From Dermatemys mawii (Eukaryota > Chordata > Testudines > Dermatemydidae): a stretch of 64,000 nucleotides of DNA. Position 1 is the first letter of the stretch. The number at the start of each line of letters is the position of its first letter. The position numbers and the translations under genes were made by a program. This document shows positions 50,105 through 62,471 of this stretch, in pieces. The notes beneath the pieces were generated by a model that saw nothing but the letters and a program-made list of their open reading frames with translations, was not told the origin of the DNA and searched no databases. Location of the stretch: positions 6,619,619-6,683,618 of the forward strand of contig ML677374.1 in NCBI GenBank assembly GCA_007922305.1. Reading direction: 5' to 3'.

Positions 50105-50424
50105 CTGTAAAAAGGAAGGACACCAAACAAAAAATAAACTTAAGATTCAAATCTGGACGACACCTTCTAAGGACTGGTAATGGGCGTGAGAGCTTCCTAC
50201 CTCTAAACTACCGACTCGCAATCCAGCCCAGCTTGGTGGTGACTGAAAGTTCTTATCAGACGGCTGCTTAGAAGCACCTGTGATTAAATGTAATGGTCTC
50301 AGGCCCCTTCTGAGTGGAGAAGAATCTATATAAAAACCACACTTGGCACCATCTGGGAAACTTCTTGTCTCTCTCAGTAGGGAATTAATTGCTTAGGAAA
50401 CACTGTTAGCAGCAGTGGGGTTAC

Positions 50425-50560
50425 TTATATCAAACTCTTTGGGGGCAAGGACCATCGTTTTGTTCTGGGTTTGTACAGCACCTAGCACAGTGAGGTTAAA
50501 GGTCCATAACTTGGGCTCCTAGACTGTATGGTAATAAAAATAATCATAAGTCATAATATT
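50425..50560 (+). mobile_element. L2/CR1-like 3' end fragment
   Basis: It contains TTTGGGGGCAAGGACCATCG, TTTGTACAGCACCTAGCAC and GGGCTCCTAGACTGTATG, ending in an AATAA-rich tail. Confidence 0.6.
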
Positions 50561-50789
50561 AGTATGGGGTTCTAGCAGTTTTCCTGGCCAAGGTTAAAAA
50601 TGAACTACAAAATTCAGAGAAATTAACCTACAACACAGGTCTCAGGAGATTGTTGAAACTACTTTCTCCATTGGTCAGAGACACCATGTTAGAACAAGCT
50701 GAAGTGGCACGAGTATTCAAGATGAAATAAACAGTGCCATGGGCTTGCATGGCATGTTCAGATATGAAAAGACATAAATAAGCTCTTTG

Positions 50790-50905
50790 AGACAGCCAAA
50801 ACGTGCTGTTCTTGTTCTGTGTACAGCACCTAGCACTATGAGATCCTGGTTTGTGACTGGAGCTCCAAGGTGCTATGATAAATAACAAACAACAACAGTA
50901 CCCGT
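50790..50905 (+). mobile_element. L2/CR1-like 3' end fragment
   Basis: It contains GTACAGCACCTAGCAC, GACTGGAGCTCCAAGGTGC and a tail of AATAACAAACAACAAC, matching the copy at 50425. Confidence 0.58.
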
Positions 50906-51179
50906 CCCAAAAGACTTCAGGGGTAACAGGCCCAGGCCCAGGCCTACAAACCCTTGCTCAGAAATGTAGTCCTTACTCATGCAAATCAGTGGCATTATTT
51001 ACCTCAGTGAAGACTACTCGGTTTTGAAGGATGGGGCCTTAATTTAGATGGTATAAGATTCCATTTTTATGTTGTGAGGGGAAGAAGAGAATGAGACACA
51101 CAATCATCCTGTTTGGATTGTTTAGTCTCCTGGGATTGGGAATATTTTATAATGTTGGCATAGGCACTGGTGGGACACG

Positions 51180-51330
51180 CACATTATTATTAATTATTTG
51201 TATCGGGGCAGTGTCTAGAGGATAGCCCTATTGCGCTAGGCCACAGACAAACAGCAGAGGAAGGCAGCTCCACAGACTTCGGTTTCTGAGAAAGCAAGGG
51301 GAATGAGGAAGCTTGGTACATGCAAAGGCA
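51180..51330 (-). mobile_element. L2/CR1-like 3' end fragment
   Basis: It starts with an ATTATTATTAATT simple tail and carries inverse forms of the CCTAGCGCAATAGGGC and GTGGAGCTGCC parts of the family. Confidence 0.5.
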
Positions 51331-53385
51331 CTTTTCACTGGCTCTTGATTCAGAAAATCACTTAAGCATGAACTTAAAGTCTGATATTTCAATGGGGCTT
51401 TAAGCACGCACTTAAGTGCTGTCCTGAAAAGGGATTGTTCCGTGAATTGGAGCCATACAGGGGTACACAGAAAAAGGTAAGATGACATAACAAGGAACAG
51501 AAGACAAAAGATTCAGTCTGGCAGGAGTAGAAAATAAAGACTTTTTTAAAAAAAAAAAAAAAATAGATTGGCTCAAATCTATCCTTGGCATAACTTCACT
51601 GAGCTGAAGGAAGCCACACTGCAGATGAATGCTGCCCATGATATTTATCATGCCCACTGTCCCTCTTAAACAAGTTTAGATCTCACTGTCATTTTGCACC
51701 TGTTTCTACTTTCCCTCCCCACCCTCTTTTTCTAATTTAAACACAAAAAAGGCCTCAATATAGCCAAGAACAAACCCATCCCTTCTGGTTTGGACTGAAA
51801 CGTTTTACTAAGGTGAAGCCCTTCGAAAAGGAGCATCAGGGACTATATTCATGGCAAAGGAAGAAAATCACTTTAATAATGCCATGATTTACAAAGCAAA
51901 AATTGTTATTGCTTTTAAAATTCCACAAGTGGCAGACAATAACAGCATAGCAACAGGATTCTGATTACATTGTAATAATGTAGGTCTCACAGCAAGTCCA
52001 CAGCTATTACTGAGCGATTAGGCATCAGCACCTGGAGAAACTCCATTTACACTGACTGCCTCAATCTCCTCCACAAGTCATTTACAAGTATATGATCCTA
52101 ATTTTTATTAAAAAAAGCCACACACACACGACATGCTGGGACTGGAAGATTATTTGGACAATCTGGATCAGCCTATATGATAGTTTAATGTGGGTTGTTT
52201 TTTTTTTTAATTTCTTTTCTTTTTTCCCTCCCATAAAACGCCTGGAGCACAATCATGCAAATGAAAAACTAAACTAGTTTTGTTTTACTTTTTAAAGAGA
52301 CTGTAAAAGTCTGAATTGGACTGAACAAGCACAGGGTTTCTTATAAGCTTCCAGTTCACTGGTCTCTCTGTATGGATAGGATAGTTGTATTGTGCACATT
52401 AGAAGATTGTTTGATCACACCTAATGGCTCTAACCCTGCTAGAACCTCAAAAATCATGCACTCATTATACGGCTCACAGGAAACACCGGACTTATTTTTG
52501 CAGCCTGTTTGCCATGTCCCAGTAATGAGCAGGGGTTAGAGACTGCACTCCTCACAATCCCCCTCAGGGCCATTTCAGAGCCATCCCAGATTTAGCAGGA
52601 TCTCCATGCATGATGGGATATTCACCTGGGAAGACAGTAGAGGGGTTTTCCAGGACAGGCAAAGGGGAAGCTAAGACTCACTCTAGAGAGAAAGGGCAGA
52701 ATACAGAGAGGCAGCTGCTAACTAATGTTAGCCCAGGACTGACCACAAGTGTAGAATCTGGTTCCTTGTTAAAAGTTAATGGGAACCCTCTGCTCTCAGA
52801 AGGGAGAAGCCAAATTTATTGATCAGGTCCACCTAGTGCCAAAGAAACAGACTATAGAGATGTAGATACTATGGCAACAAGAGCTACAGATTTCGATGAG
52901 ATTAAGAATATCAGGACACACGAACCATTGATTTTGATGTCATCTCAGACATTTCTGTTACACTGTCCTCCCCCATGTCAACCTGAACTGCGTCAAATAA
53001 TTGTCATCGTATATTGCTCCTTCAGACACCAGATAAATATCAAAGCTTCACCTGACTCATTTTAAAACTATAATTGCATTTACCCAACAAAAACTAAGAA
53101 GAAAGACTATTTAGGTGATGGATTAGGCTACACCATTAGGCAACACAAATGATGCTCTGTTATTCAGTTCCTTTCCCAGAGGCTTCAGGAAACTGTATGT
53201 AGCTACATCCAATTAGAGAAATCATATGGTTTTAGATTAGATAAATTAAGGATTTAACTCTTCTATTTAGATATTTATTTTGCAAGATACCTGGGAAATG
53301 CACAGACTTCTTCCCAAGGGAAAAATGTCTCACTAGAAGGTCACAATAATACCAGTGAGTAGGTTCACTCTGAACTGCTATTCAC

Positions 53386-53493
53386 CTTGCTTTGCGTGAA
53401 CTCCCTGAACATGGCTGCCAGCCCATCATCATCAATGTCACAGTCGGTCTTAATGGCAATGTTCAGTATGTGAATGGGCTCCTCTCGGGCACT
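53386..53493 (-). CDS. ACACA: ACACA exon, central region (about 1280-1315)
   Basis: The exon is 108 nt, 36 codons, phase 0 at both ends. It reads [17 protein letters not shown]... to ...MFREFTQSK. The opening SAREEP replaces human VPRDEP; the rest is nearly identical. The acceptor is ATTACAG and the donor AAG/GTGAAT. It belongs to the central scaffold that positions the catalytic domains of the dimer and of the polymerised filament form of the enzyme. Confidence 0.97.
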
Positions 53494-54934
53494 CTGTAAT
53501 TTAAAGAAAGCAAGCCTAATAAATACATTATTAACAGCAAGAAGAGAAATGTTACATTTATAACACCTCTCTATCTGAGGAGAGCCCCAAATACACATAC
53601 ACCACCCACCAATAAAATGCAGCTACCCCTGGGGAAGAGGCCGACATCGAACCAGCACACTGAACCAAAGTACAGGAAGGGGAATTCTTGATCTAGAAAA
53701 CTAGGGAAACCTCCCCCTTACAGACACTACTATGGGATATTTAAATGTCCACCCACTGCAGGCTGGAGCTTCATTCTGAAGGTCTCCTCAAGGCTCATGA
53801 ACACTAAACTGCTTTGGCAAATAACCACTGGTTTCAAATGGATTTTTGGCCCACAAGTAATGCAGAATCAGGTCCTTTGTATGTACACAGCATTACTACA
53901 GTGGCTTTGTAGGACATAGGGAGAATTTTAGCACCAAGGACGGCAATAAAATTAAAAAGGGGAGCAAGTTCACTGCATGAAAGCTAAGCAGCATATTTTC
54001 ATGGCTACAGTGCAATAGGACATTATTGAAGCTCAGCTAAAACAGAAAAAACATGAAAAGTAACATGCTTAATATTCAAGAACTTGCAATTAAACTTTCA
54101 AACTGGATGTTGATCAACAGAAAACTATACTTGGTTAGGTGTGGACAGTGGAGGAGAGGAGGAGAGCTAGCATATAAGGAAGAAGTTATGGTGGAGATAG
54201 ATAAAATGGGAGAAGGATTTACCACAAACACCAACTTCAGGAACAATGGACTGATCTGAAACCAACCCTTGTAATGATGTGCTCATATAAGAGAGTTGTG
54301 GAGCAGCTGCCTGTCCCACTAAGAAGAGTGCCTCTTGCATCACCAACTATTATCAACCAGCTGTTTCCTCTGAACCCTTTCTCTATGCCAATTTGAAAAC
54401 CTAGGGACTCCTCTCACCTTTCCTCCCCAAAGGGAGTCTGCACAGGAAGCAGAACAGAGGGAAGAGAACAGGATATAAAGAACTAAATGCAATAGAGGTG
54501 TCCAGAACGAGGGTGAAGCCGAACACTAATGAAGGTCAGACTCCAAGAAACGGTTCAAATACTCTGACTTAACCTTCCTATACTTGTAGGAAGTCAGTTC
54601 CCTGCCATGGGATCAAATTTAGTGACTGTAAATCCAGAGTCACTCCACTGACTTTAATTAAGTGATTCTGGATTTACTCTGATATAACCAAGAAAAAAAA
54701 ACTGGCCCCATGGTTACAATGGGCTAAGGAAAAAGCCCAACCATTCAAGTTGCTTTGAACCCCCTACCGCAGAGAAACAAACCAGATCCTACTCCTAATC
54801 CCACCAACACTAATGACAAAACTTCCACTGAAGTCAGTAAAACAGGTTTAGTCCAGAGTGTGCCATCACCATGGAAAAATGCATTTTCTATCCCTGTAAC
54901 ATGCAAAGAGCCTGGAAAGAAGGAAATACTGTAC
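53494..54934 (-). other. ACACA: ACACA intron, 1.4 kb
   Basis: An imperfect inverted repeat around 54610-54690 (AATCCAGAGTCACTCC against TGATTCTGGATT) resembles the hairpin repeat family. Nothing else was recognised. Confidence 0.85.
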
Positions 54935-55031
54935 CTTATCTTCATCATACAAGGAAGTGTGGCCAGCTTCAGGAAAGGTTGGGCTTTGGGGAGGAGAGTC
55001 ACAGAAGCAACCCATCACTTCATCGAAGATT
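54935..55031 (-). CDS. ACACA: ACACA exon, proline-directed phosphosite segment (about 1247-1279)
   Basis: The exon is 97 nt: one base finishing an Arg codon, then 32 codons from IFDEVMGCFCDSPPQSPTF to LYDEDK. Residues aligned with human Ser1259, Ser1263 and Ser1273, all reported phosphosites, are kept in DSPPQSP and HTS. Human Ser1257 is Cys here. The acceptor is TTTCAG/A and the donor AAG/GTACAG, leaving phase 0. Confidence 0.97.
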
Positions 55032-56068
55032 CTGAAACACATCCAAGAAATGCTAGTTGGAAATGAACTACTCACAATTCACTTGCACCAAAAGCACACT
55101 CAGTCACCCTACCAATACCATCTTCACGGGGCGGAGGATAAGTCATTCCTCCCCTCTGAAGACTTCAGAGCTGACTAAATGGAAACAGTGTCCAGTACAA
55201 GAGCTAAAATTCAGGAGGTGAACTTTGTTTAAACTTCAACGAAAGCAAGCAAGCGAGCGAGCTATATTTTTTAATACATAAGCATCTCATCATTCTTGAG
55301 GTAACAGAGGAAAGCCTGAGATGAGAGCCTTGACAGCCCAATGTAATTGCCCCTCACCCTAGGGTAACGCATCAGTATACATCAAGAGATAGATACTGAA
55401 TGCATTTAAATCAAAAGATACATCATCTCTTGTGCAGTTTACTCTAGTGTTCGCTTTCATTTCTCCTGACATTTCACTCATCATGTCACAGGTGGCTTCT
55501 TCTGCTCTTGGCTCAGATCCTGGGCTTTTTCCTGGTTTGTTTCATAATGCCCGGGGGGTCAAAACATCCTGACTGCACAGATGAAATGGTGGTGAAACGC
55601 CCCCATTAGCAGAGAACCACGCCCGTCATGGAGAGCATGCAGATGTAACATTTCTGATAGATGTTGGGGAAAATTCATAGGTTCTGTTTGTGGGGGCTTT
55701 CCAGTCTTTTGCATAAGTCCAGAAGGTTTAAGACCAGACGTATGTGTGAGCACAAAGACATGCACACAACGTTGGGAAGAAGGATTAAGTTCCAATAAGC
55801 ATCCAAAAGTTCAGAAGCTTATGTGAACCTGGACTCTGCAAAAATGCAAAATTCCGGTCAGAGGCAATTGGTTCTTGTAGTATTTTGTGACTTCCAGTTA
55901 TTCCAGATAAACAACTAGGGGTGGGGCCCCCAAACATTTGGCAATTTCAGAACTTCTATGAAAGCTTCATATTTGGTACTAAAAATGGACAAAGACCAAG
56001 ACTGCTCCCGTTTGACCACCCCCGACACTATCCTGCACACACAGAGCAATCAGTCCCCACAGCCTTAC
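55032..56068 (-). other. ACACA: ACACA intron, 1.0 kb
   Basis: This is a GT-AG intron with no recognised repeat or other feature. Confidence 0.88.
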
Positions 56069-56212
56069 CTGACAAACTCTTCGAAAGTCCGGAAGGAAAC
56101 CATTCCGCCCATCCGTTGGCACGGGGGGGTGAACGAGTTGTCCAGCAGCACATCGCTTACGCTTGCTACATGGAGCATCCCATAATGATTGAGGTTGGAG
56201 GAAAAGGACATT
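56069..56212 (-). CDS. ACACA: ACACA exon, regulatory phosphosite segment (about 1200-1246)
   Basis: The exon is 144 nt, begins by completing an Arg codon and ends with the first two bases of another Arg codon. It reads MSFSSNLNHYGMLHV... to ...FRTFEEFV(R). The motif RMS holds the residue aligned with human Ser1201, an AMPK-linked site, and ASVSD holds those aligned with Ser1216 and Ser1218. One visible change is Leu for Thr after GM. The acceptor is TTTAG/A and the donor AG/GTAAGG. Confidence 0.97.
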
Positions 56213-58794
56213 CTAAATGGCAATTCAAGCAGAGCGTTATTCCTGGATTAGATGAGGGGTGAACAAGGTAAGATTTTTTTTGTAATTGTTTGAAATGCTG
56301 AAATTTATACAGCATATCTAGACTGTGGTCAAATTAATCTTTTCACTATTGGGGTGGTGAACTTTACTCAGTTCTAAGTTCACCAAAATCACTGGAACAA
56401 GGACGTACACCTGGTACCCTTAGTAACACACCTGTGTTCTACCTGGACATACTTAGAACAAAGCAGCAGTCAAGGGTTAAGAAATATTATTATTCCCTTT
56501 TAAAAAAAATATTCCTTAAGAGAAAAAGAATTGAGCTTACAAGTGAATTATGACTATGCAATGCCAAAGGCATTTTTCTCTTGTACCTATGCTATGAGTT
56601 ACAGATGAAGCGTTCACAGATAAACACAAGAATAATTCTAGGTTATGGCATTTGAAAGGTTTAGTAAATCTTTACAAACAACATCAAAAACATGTAATGA
56701 AATATATTTGTTCTATTTTTTTTTATAAAAAAAACCCACAACTTTTAAATTAGACACTTGCCATACTCTTGGGCTCAGTAATCAAAATCTCACCCTTTTT
56801 ATCCAAATCTTTTCAGTATGCTTCCAAGCATTTCCATCCCACCTTATGCTATCTCAAGCTCCCACAGAAGGTATGGCGGTATAGTGACTTCTCTAGAATG
56901 CTGTATTGGGACCCAGGGTCTCAAACATGTTCACACTTGCTTTCATATGCTAAACACAGTCTTATTACAGTGCCTTCCACTTAATTCAATCAATGATTAA
57001 TTTGATCCTCTTTCTAATTTGACCAATTCCTCAGGAACAAAACCTCTTTGCATTACATTCAACACAACTTCCACTCTGTCGCTTTGATTGGTTTTGACTG
57101 CCTGAAAGCAGGAATTGCTCAATAATTCAAACAGCTGGCTGTGGAACATACCCATTTTAAGGCAAGGAGACAATGAAAGGGCAGGAAGAGCCAAGATAAA
57201 CAGAAGTTGTCCTGGTCAGCCACTGTGATTGATATAATAAGCACCATACTATGTGCTCCGCAAGTGATGAGATGCACTCCAGTGATGATATTGCTCATAA
57301 AGAAGGGCCAGTTTCTTATTTTAATAAGGCGAGAGGAACAGACTTGAATGAAACAAGAGGAAGACAGCACATAATAGACTTCCATATAGCGAAAGAGCTG
57401 TTAATCTTAACTGAACTATCAAAATTATTATCCACAAGGGTCTGATCCTGTACATATAAGGGCTTATCTACATGCTGCATTAGGCCACACTAGAGCGGGT
57501 GTAAATTTTAGTTTGCACTAGCATGTCACGTACTAACTGGCCTGCGTGGACCTGGCTGGCATGCACAAGAACTTGCCTAGTGTGCATTAATGTAGCCTTA
57601 TTTTAAATAATACTGCAAAGCTTTTAGTGTGTACCAGGAGGATCCCCATGGGCCAGTTAGTGTGCAACATGCTAGTGCATGTGAAAATTTACACTCCACT
57701 GGTGCCTTACTTTAAGCACGTGAATAGTTCCTCTGAAGTCAAGCGCATGCTTAATTGGTTTGCTGGATCAGGCCTCAACTGTACAGCATGAAAAAATAAA
57801 GGGCCCAATAGAGCAACGTGCAGAACTCCTGTTGGCCACACAGGAGCAGGGACCAACACACCAAATGATCGATTCCCACTGCTGTTTAATACACATTTGT
57901 AGGAGTTTTCCTTTTTTTAAAATGCACAGGATTTAATAAACACATCCTGGAAGAAAAGGTCTTAAGTGCAATGATAAAAAGTTTAAAATGCCAAAAATCT
58001 TAACAGCTTGCTCTACACCTTTGAAGCAACTCTAGGATTTTGCAACTAATCTCAGATCAGGAATCAGACAGCTTTCAAACCTGTATACTATTTTTCCCAG
58101 ATATATTTGTAAGCTGTAATAAACTGTAGGCATTTGAGCTTTGAAATAGTTACATTTTTCAGACCACCTGTCTTCATGTACATTTCTTACCACTAACATA
58201 AGAATGTTAAAAAGTATTATAAATATTTTTGAATATTTTTCAAAACCACAAACATTTTTGGATTGAGAAATGGGGAGGGGGAATTAAGTATCCAAAAACA
58301 AAATGAAAACATGCTGTCAGCTGATTAAGGTGTACTTTCATCGACTGGGTGAGAGATGATGGATCTGCTAAAGCCAGAGACCAGAGCAGCAATGAATATT
58401 CTTCATCTTACACATCAGGCCTTGGCTCTCCTAGAATTAGAGGTCTATTTCACTGCACTACCCTATCAGAGAGTCAGTGACCACATTCCAAGGAGGAGGA
58501 GATTGGAGGGGAAGTTTTCTTCTGGGATAATTGTTTTATATGTTGCTGCAGATAAGCTTAGCCTATTAGCAAGTTTAGTTTTCTAGCTTGCCACATGCAA
58601 AGCTATCTTTTTAAAAAGCTGAAAACATGTTTAAAAACAACAACAAAGGGAGAGTACGGATACGGAATATAGTTATGGATCAGAGTATCCCGGGTAAGGA
58701 TTCCAAACAAAACACACTAAAAGGTTAAATATTAGATTACTACTTTTCTAGTCTACCTTTCTTTTCAAACCTTAAAAGAGGACGAGTACCATAC
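56213..58794 (-). other. ACACA: ACACA intron downstream of the microexon, 2.6 kb
   Basis: It holds a long-armed inverted-repeat element at 57461-57712 and, directly next to it, a CTTAAGCATG-type fragment (57710-57778). The rest is AT-rich. Elements regulating microexon use could lie close to 58795, but none was identified by eye. Confidence 0.85.
57461..57712. mobile_element. Long-armed inverted-repeat element, right end truncated
   Basis: Two 44-bp arms, 57499-57542 and 57651-57694, are inverse complements at 36 of 44 positions by hand count, with shared blocks GTGTAAATTTT, GCACTAGCATGT and ACTAACTGGCC. The outer left end GGGCTTATCTACA resembles the 1783-2010 element. The outer right end is missing, replaced by another repeat at about 57710. 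Confidence 0.7.
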
Positions 58795-58818
58795 CTGTTT
58801 AGCGTGGGGATGTTCCCT
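58795..58818 (-). CDS. ACACA: ACACA alternative 24-nt microexon, GNIPTLNR
   Basis: This is the first exon in the window. It holds the last base of a split Arg codon, then GNIPTLN, then the first two bases of the next Arg codon, so including or skipping it keeps the frame and adds or removes eight residues. In mammals the same eight-residue exon is alternatively used and sits just before the Ser1201 phosphosite. Acceptor TTACAG and donor CAG/GTATGG are both weak. A good branch-point match, CTAAC with the branch A at 58839, lies 21 nt before the exon. Confidence 0.93.
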
Positions 58819-59099
58819 CTGTAATCAAACAACCACAGTTAGTTACAGATTGGTTAGTGAAAGCACTAATAAAAAGAACTATCATTCGAGCCAGTATCTA
58901 GACCAGCAACCACACACTTATATTCACTGAACTAGAATTTGTTGCACAATCAAGAAAGAGCCAATGGGACTCTTTCTCAAAAGAAGGGACTCACTACTTG
59001 ACCTAGCCTGCGGCGGTTGCTATTGGGATGAGTGCACCAAAACGTATTTATCTACTTCAAGAAGCAAAGAGCAACATATTATAGAGAAACGCAGTATAT

Positions 59100-59320
59100 T
59101 TGCAAGGCACCTTGCATTTCTACAGCATAGTTCATCAGATTGTCTCACGGCACATTGCAAAGGTAAAGCAAACCTCACAAGCCACAATGCAAGCACCCCC
59201 ATTTGACAGATGAGTAAACTGAAGCAAAGAGAAGTGACCAGGCCACGAAGCAAGTCTACAGGAAGTCCAGAAAAGGAACCCAAGTCCTGAAAGCCAAACC
59301 TTTACTTCGAACCAGTAGCC
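59100..59320 (-). mobile_element. MIR-like SINE fragment
   Basis: It contains TTTGACAGATGAGTAAACTG, AGAGAAGTGACCAGGCCACG and CCAGAAAAGGAACCCAAG in MIR order. Confidence 0.58.
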
Positions 59321-62300
59321 CACAAGCCAGCTCCCCAAAAGTGCAAAAGAAATAAAGTGAACATAGAAGGGAAGGCAACTGAAATAAATATACATACACA
59401 ATAGCAAACTTGATTTTAAGCTGGACACTGAAATGAACAAGCACATCTTAAGAATGGAATTTTGAAAACTCTGAAGGTTCCTATTACATCATGCCAAACT
59501 GGTGGTTTGGGTTTTCAACACAGAATAAGGCTCAATGATGTGTAACATAGAGAAGTAATAAGGAACATGTATTTCCTTGCAGGGAATGGAATGGCCTGGG
59601 GAGTGAAAGATGCACGCATAAAAGCACGTGGTTGCATGCATATCTATGACCTGGCATTCAAAATACTAGAGAAGATGCAATTAAAAAGGCACATACACAG
59701 AAAGGGGTCTCTCTCTCCATTACAACAACAGATTAATGAATGAGAACAGACTAATACCAAAGCTTAGGAGACCATGTAACAGGATTCTTCGAGCTCTAGG
59801 AGATCCAGCCTCAACATTCCCTAATATTAATTGCTATAGTAAGGCCCCATCGGACATTATGTTGAGAGGTTTAGGGGCCTGTACATTTTTCTATGGCCAC
59901 AGTACCAGATACAGTTCCTAAATCTGGGTCTCCTCATGGATCCATTTTGTTACTGGAGCGATGCACTCACTAGGTGGTATCTGGCCATTGTAACATCCAC
60001 TGAATGTGACTACAAATCAGTATCTGATCGAGGTTTGGGCATGGGAGTTTCCTGGGCGTACATATGAACAATGGTGAAGACCAGCACAAGTCAGATTCCA
60101 GCCCTACTGTTAATGGTACACAGAGGTGTATTATTCATTTTCCTCTAGAGGGGCCATTGTGGAAGAAAGCTGTGCTGTAGAAGATGCCATTAGGGCTGGC
60201 AAAGGAGCACTGGGGCACACAAGAGCTCCCTGCTGCCTGGCTCTACAATGGTCACCCAGTCCTCCCAGTACATGGTTGAGGAGAAGATGACAGCAAGAAT
60301 CTCAGTGAAAAGAACACAGGATCAGTAACAAGAGACCTTGGAGCAAAGAATGATTGGTTCTGAAGTGATATAGTTAGAGCGAGACATGGCTGCCCAGTGT
60401 GAAGTTATAACCATGTGGTCAAAACCAAGTGAAACTCAATACATTGTAATCTAGACAACCCTATTTGTAGCTCTTCTGAGATTTTTGGGGGTGGATTTTT
60501 TTTTTTAAATTTATACATAATTTAATACCATAAAGGACTTCTCCATAACAGGAACTGAATTGTGCATTATTTAACACACACCAAGGGGTCAAGCTTTGGC
60601 CTTTTCAGAATAAACGGCTGTGTAAAAAGTGTTAAGGCAGTAAGTAATCCACTTACTAGGCTGTGCTCTTGGGTTTTTAGTTAGTACAGTAGGTTGAACT
60701 GTAGCCTCTGAAAACTCCCCTTGCAATGCAAGGTGCTGAGGCTGAGGACTAATCCACTGATGCTTTGCTCTTGTAACAAAGTCTCAGAACCCTGGGAGGT
60801 TAAAAAAAGGAACAACTTGTGGCACGTGAACTAAGTTGATAGCAGATATCTCCAAGAAAGAACCACCAAACTCCTTCACCTTGGCACCATCCTCTTATAT
60901 TTAAACAAACCAACCCTCTTCTGCTCACCTGGGGAAAAGTGTGTATGTGTCTCAATGTGAATTCAAACACCTAGTTCACTGCCTGCTTTACTGTTAGCTT
61001 GCTGCTGCTCCTCAAGCAAACACGGGCGCTTCGTAGCCCTTCCCCATGCCTTCCAGTTGAAATTTGAATTTGCTCCCTCCCCACCTTTTTACCAGACAGT
61101 TCCCCTCTGAAATGGATAGTAATGCATGCAAAGAGCCACCGGTTATGTCAAGCTGTGACTGAGTGCCGGCAAAGGGCACTGCTTTCGAAATCAGGCAGCA
61201 AAGCAGAATCAGCAGAGGTCAACTGAATAACCCATTTGACGTTACTAACAGCACAGGCGAAAGAGCAATTCAACGGGCTGTGACCAGTGGCATTCCCGCT
61301 ATGTTCTTTCTTTTCTGCACAAGAATCCAAAGACAAGGCTGCAGAACATGCCTTGAACCATCTGGTTTGACTGGGTTTTTCCTCTCCCCTTCACTTTCCC
61401 CTTTCCCCTGCAATCCCCCAGCATTTCAGCCATGCTGAATCCGTTCTGAAGCCCAATTTGCATAAAACTATTATTATTCCATTCAGTTTGCTGCCCCTTC
61501 AATAGGCCCTTTTTTTGCTCTACTGGAAGATTTTGTCCTTTCCGAAACAGACAAGCCAAGGGAGCTGCAGCACATTACCGCTGCCTGCTGTCTAATTAAC
61601 ATCAAACCCACAGCATGAAACTACAGGGATTTACAGGTGTCCTGGAATCATTTCCCCCTTTTCCCTCCTGATATCAGCTCATCTCATCTCCCGCTACAAG
61701 GAGGGGACCTCAGACTACCTAATGACACACTAAGAGTTCTATACTCAACTCTCCAGGCTTACACGGCTCAGGTTCCAAAAGAACACAGTTGATTTTATAC
61801 CAGGAGTCAAGCGATTGATGCAAGAGGTTTTTTCAATAACAACTGAAGCCTGCAGAAAAGCTTCCATTTTGCCAGACATTCAAGTCTTATGAGCAGGCCA
61901 CCACAAAGTGATGAAGCACCCACAGTAGAGGATGTTGGGGGTTTTTTTTGCCCAAACAAACAGCAAGCACAATTCGCTGCTCTGAAAGAACACCAATATT
62001 GGCTTCTGATTCTTCCATAAAATGACCTATTGAATACAGCAATACGTGTTTTGGCCTTCAGCTATGCACAATAGTTTTGACCTCTAGTTCGCTAGATGGT
62101 TAAAAAGAAGACAGGCGACACACCAGAAGACAGCCAAACTAAGGAGAAACCATACACCATTCCAAGTCATGGAATTAGCAGTGCTGGAAATCTCAGCCTC
62201 TTCTAGGCACAGAAAGTGAGTGAGAGAGAAATTTGACAAACACACAGATACAAGCAGGTTCATGAGAGATTTATATCAGGTGCCTTTGAAATGCAAACAC

Positions 62301-62471
62301 ATCTAATGACTAAGGCTAAATTATGCTCTAGAAAAGTCAAAAGGTAAAAGACAGCAGAATGTAGCCCTAAAGAATGACTTTGGAGCTAAAGACATCTACA
62401 TGAATGCATTAACCAAGGCTACACATAGGCAAAGTCACATGCATTGATTAGAGACCCCGCACGGACACAAA

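Larger units (their letters stand above)
50105..53385 (-). other. ACACA: ACACA intron, 3.3 kb
   Basis: It holds three L2/CR1-like 3' fragments (50425-50560 plus, 50790-50905 plus, 51180-51330 minus) and a CTTAAGCATG-type repeat at 51345-51440. The stretch from about 51700 to 53380 looks unique. Confidence 0.85.
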
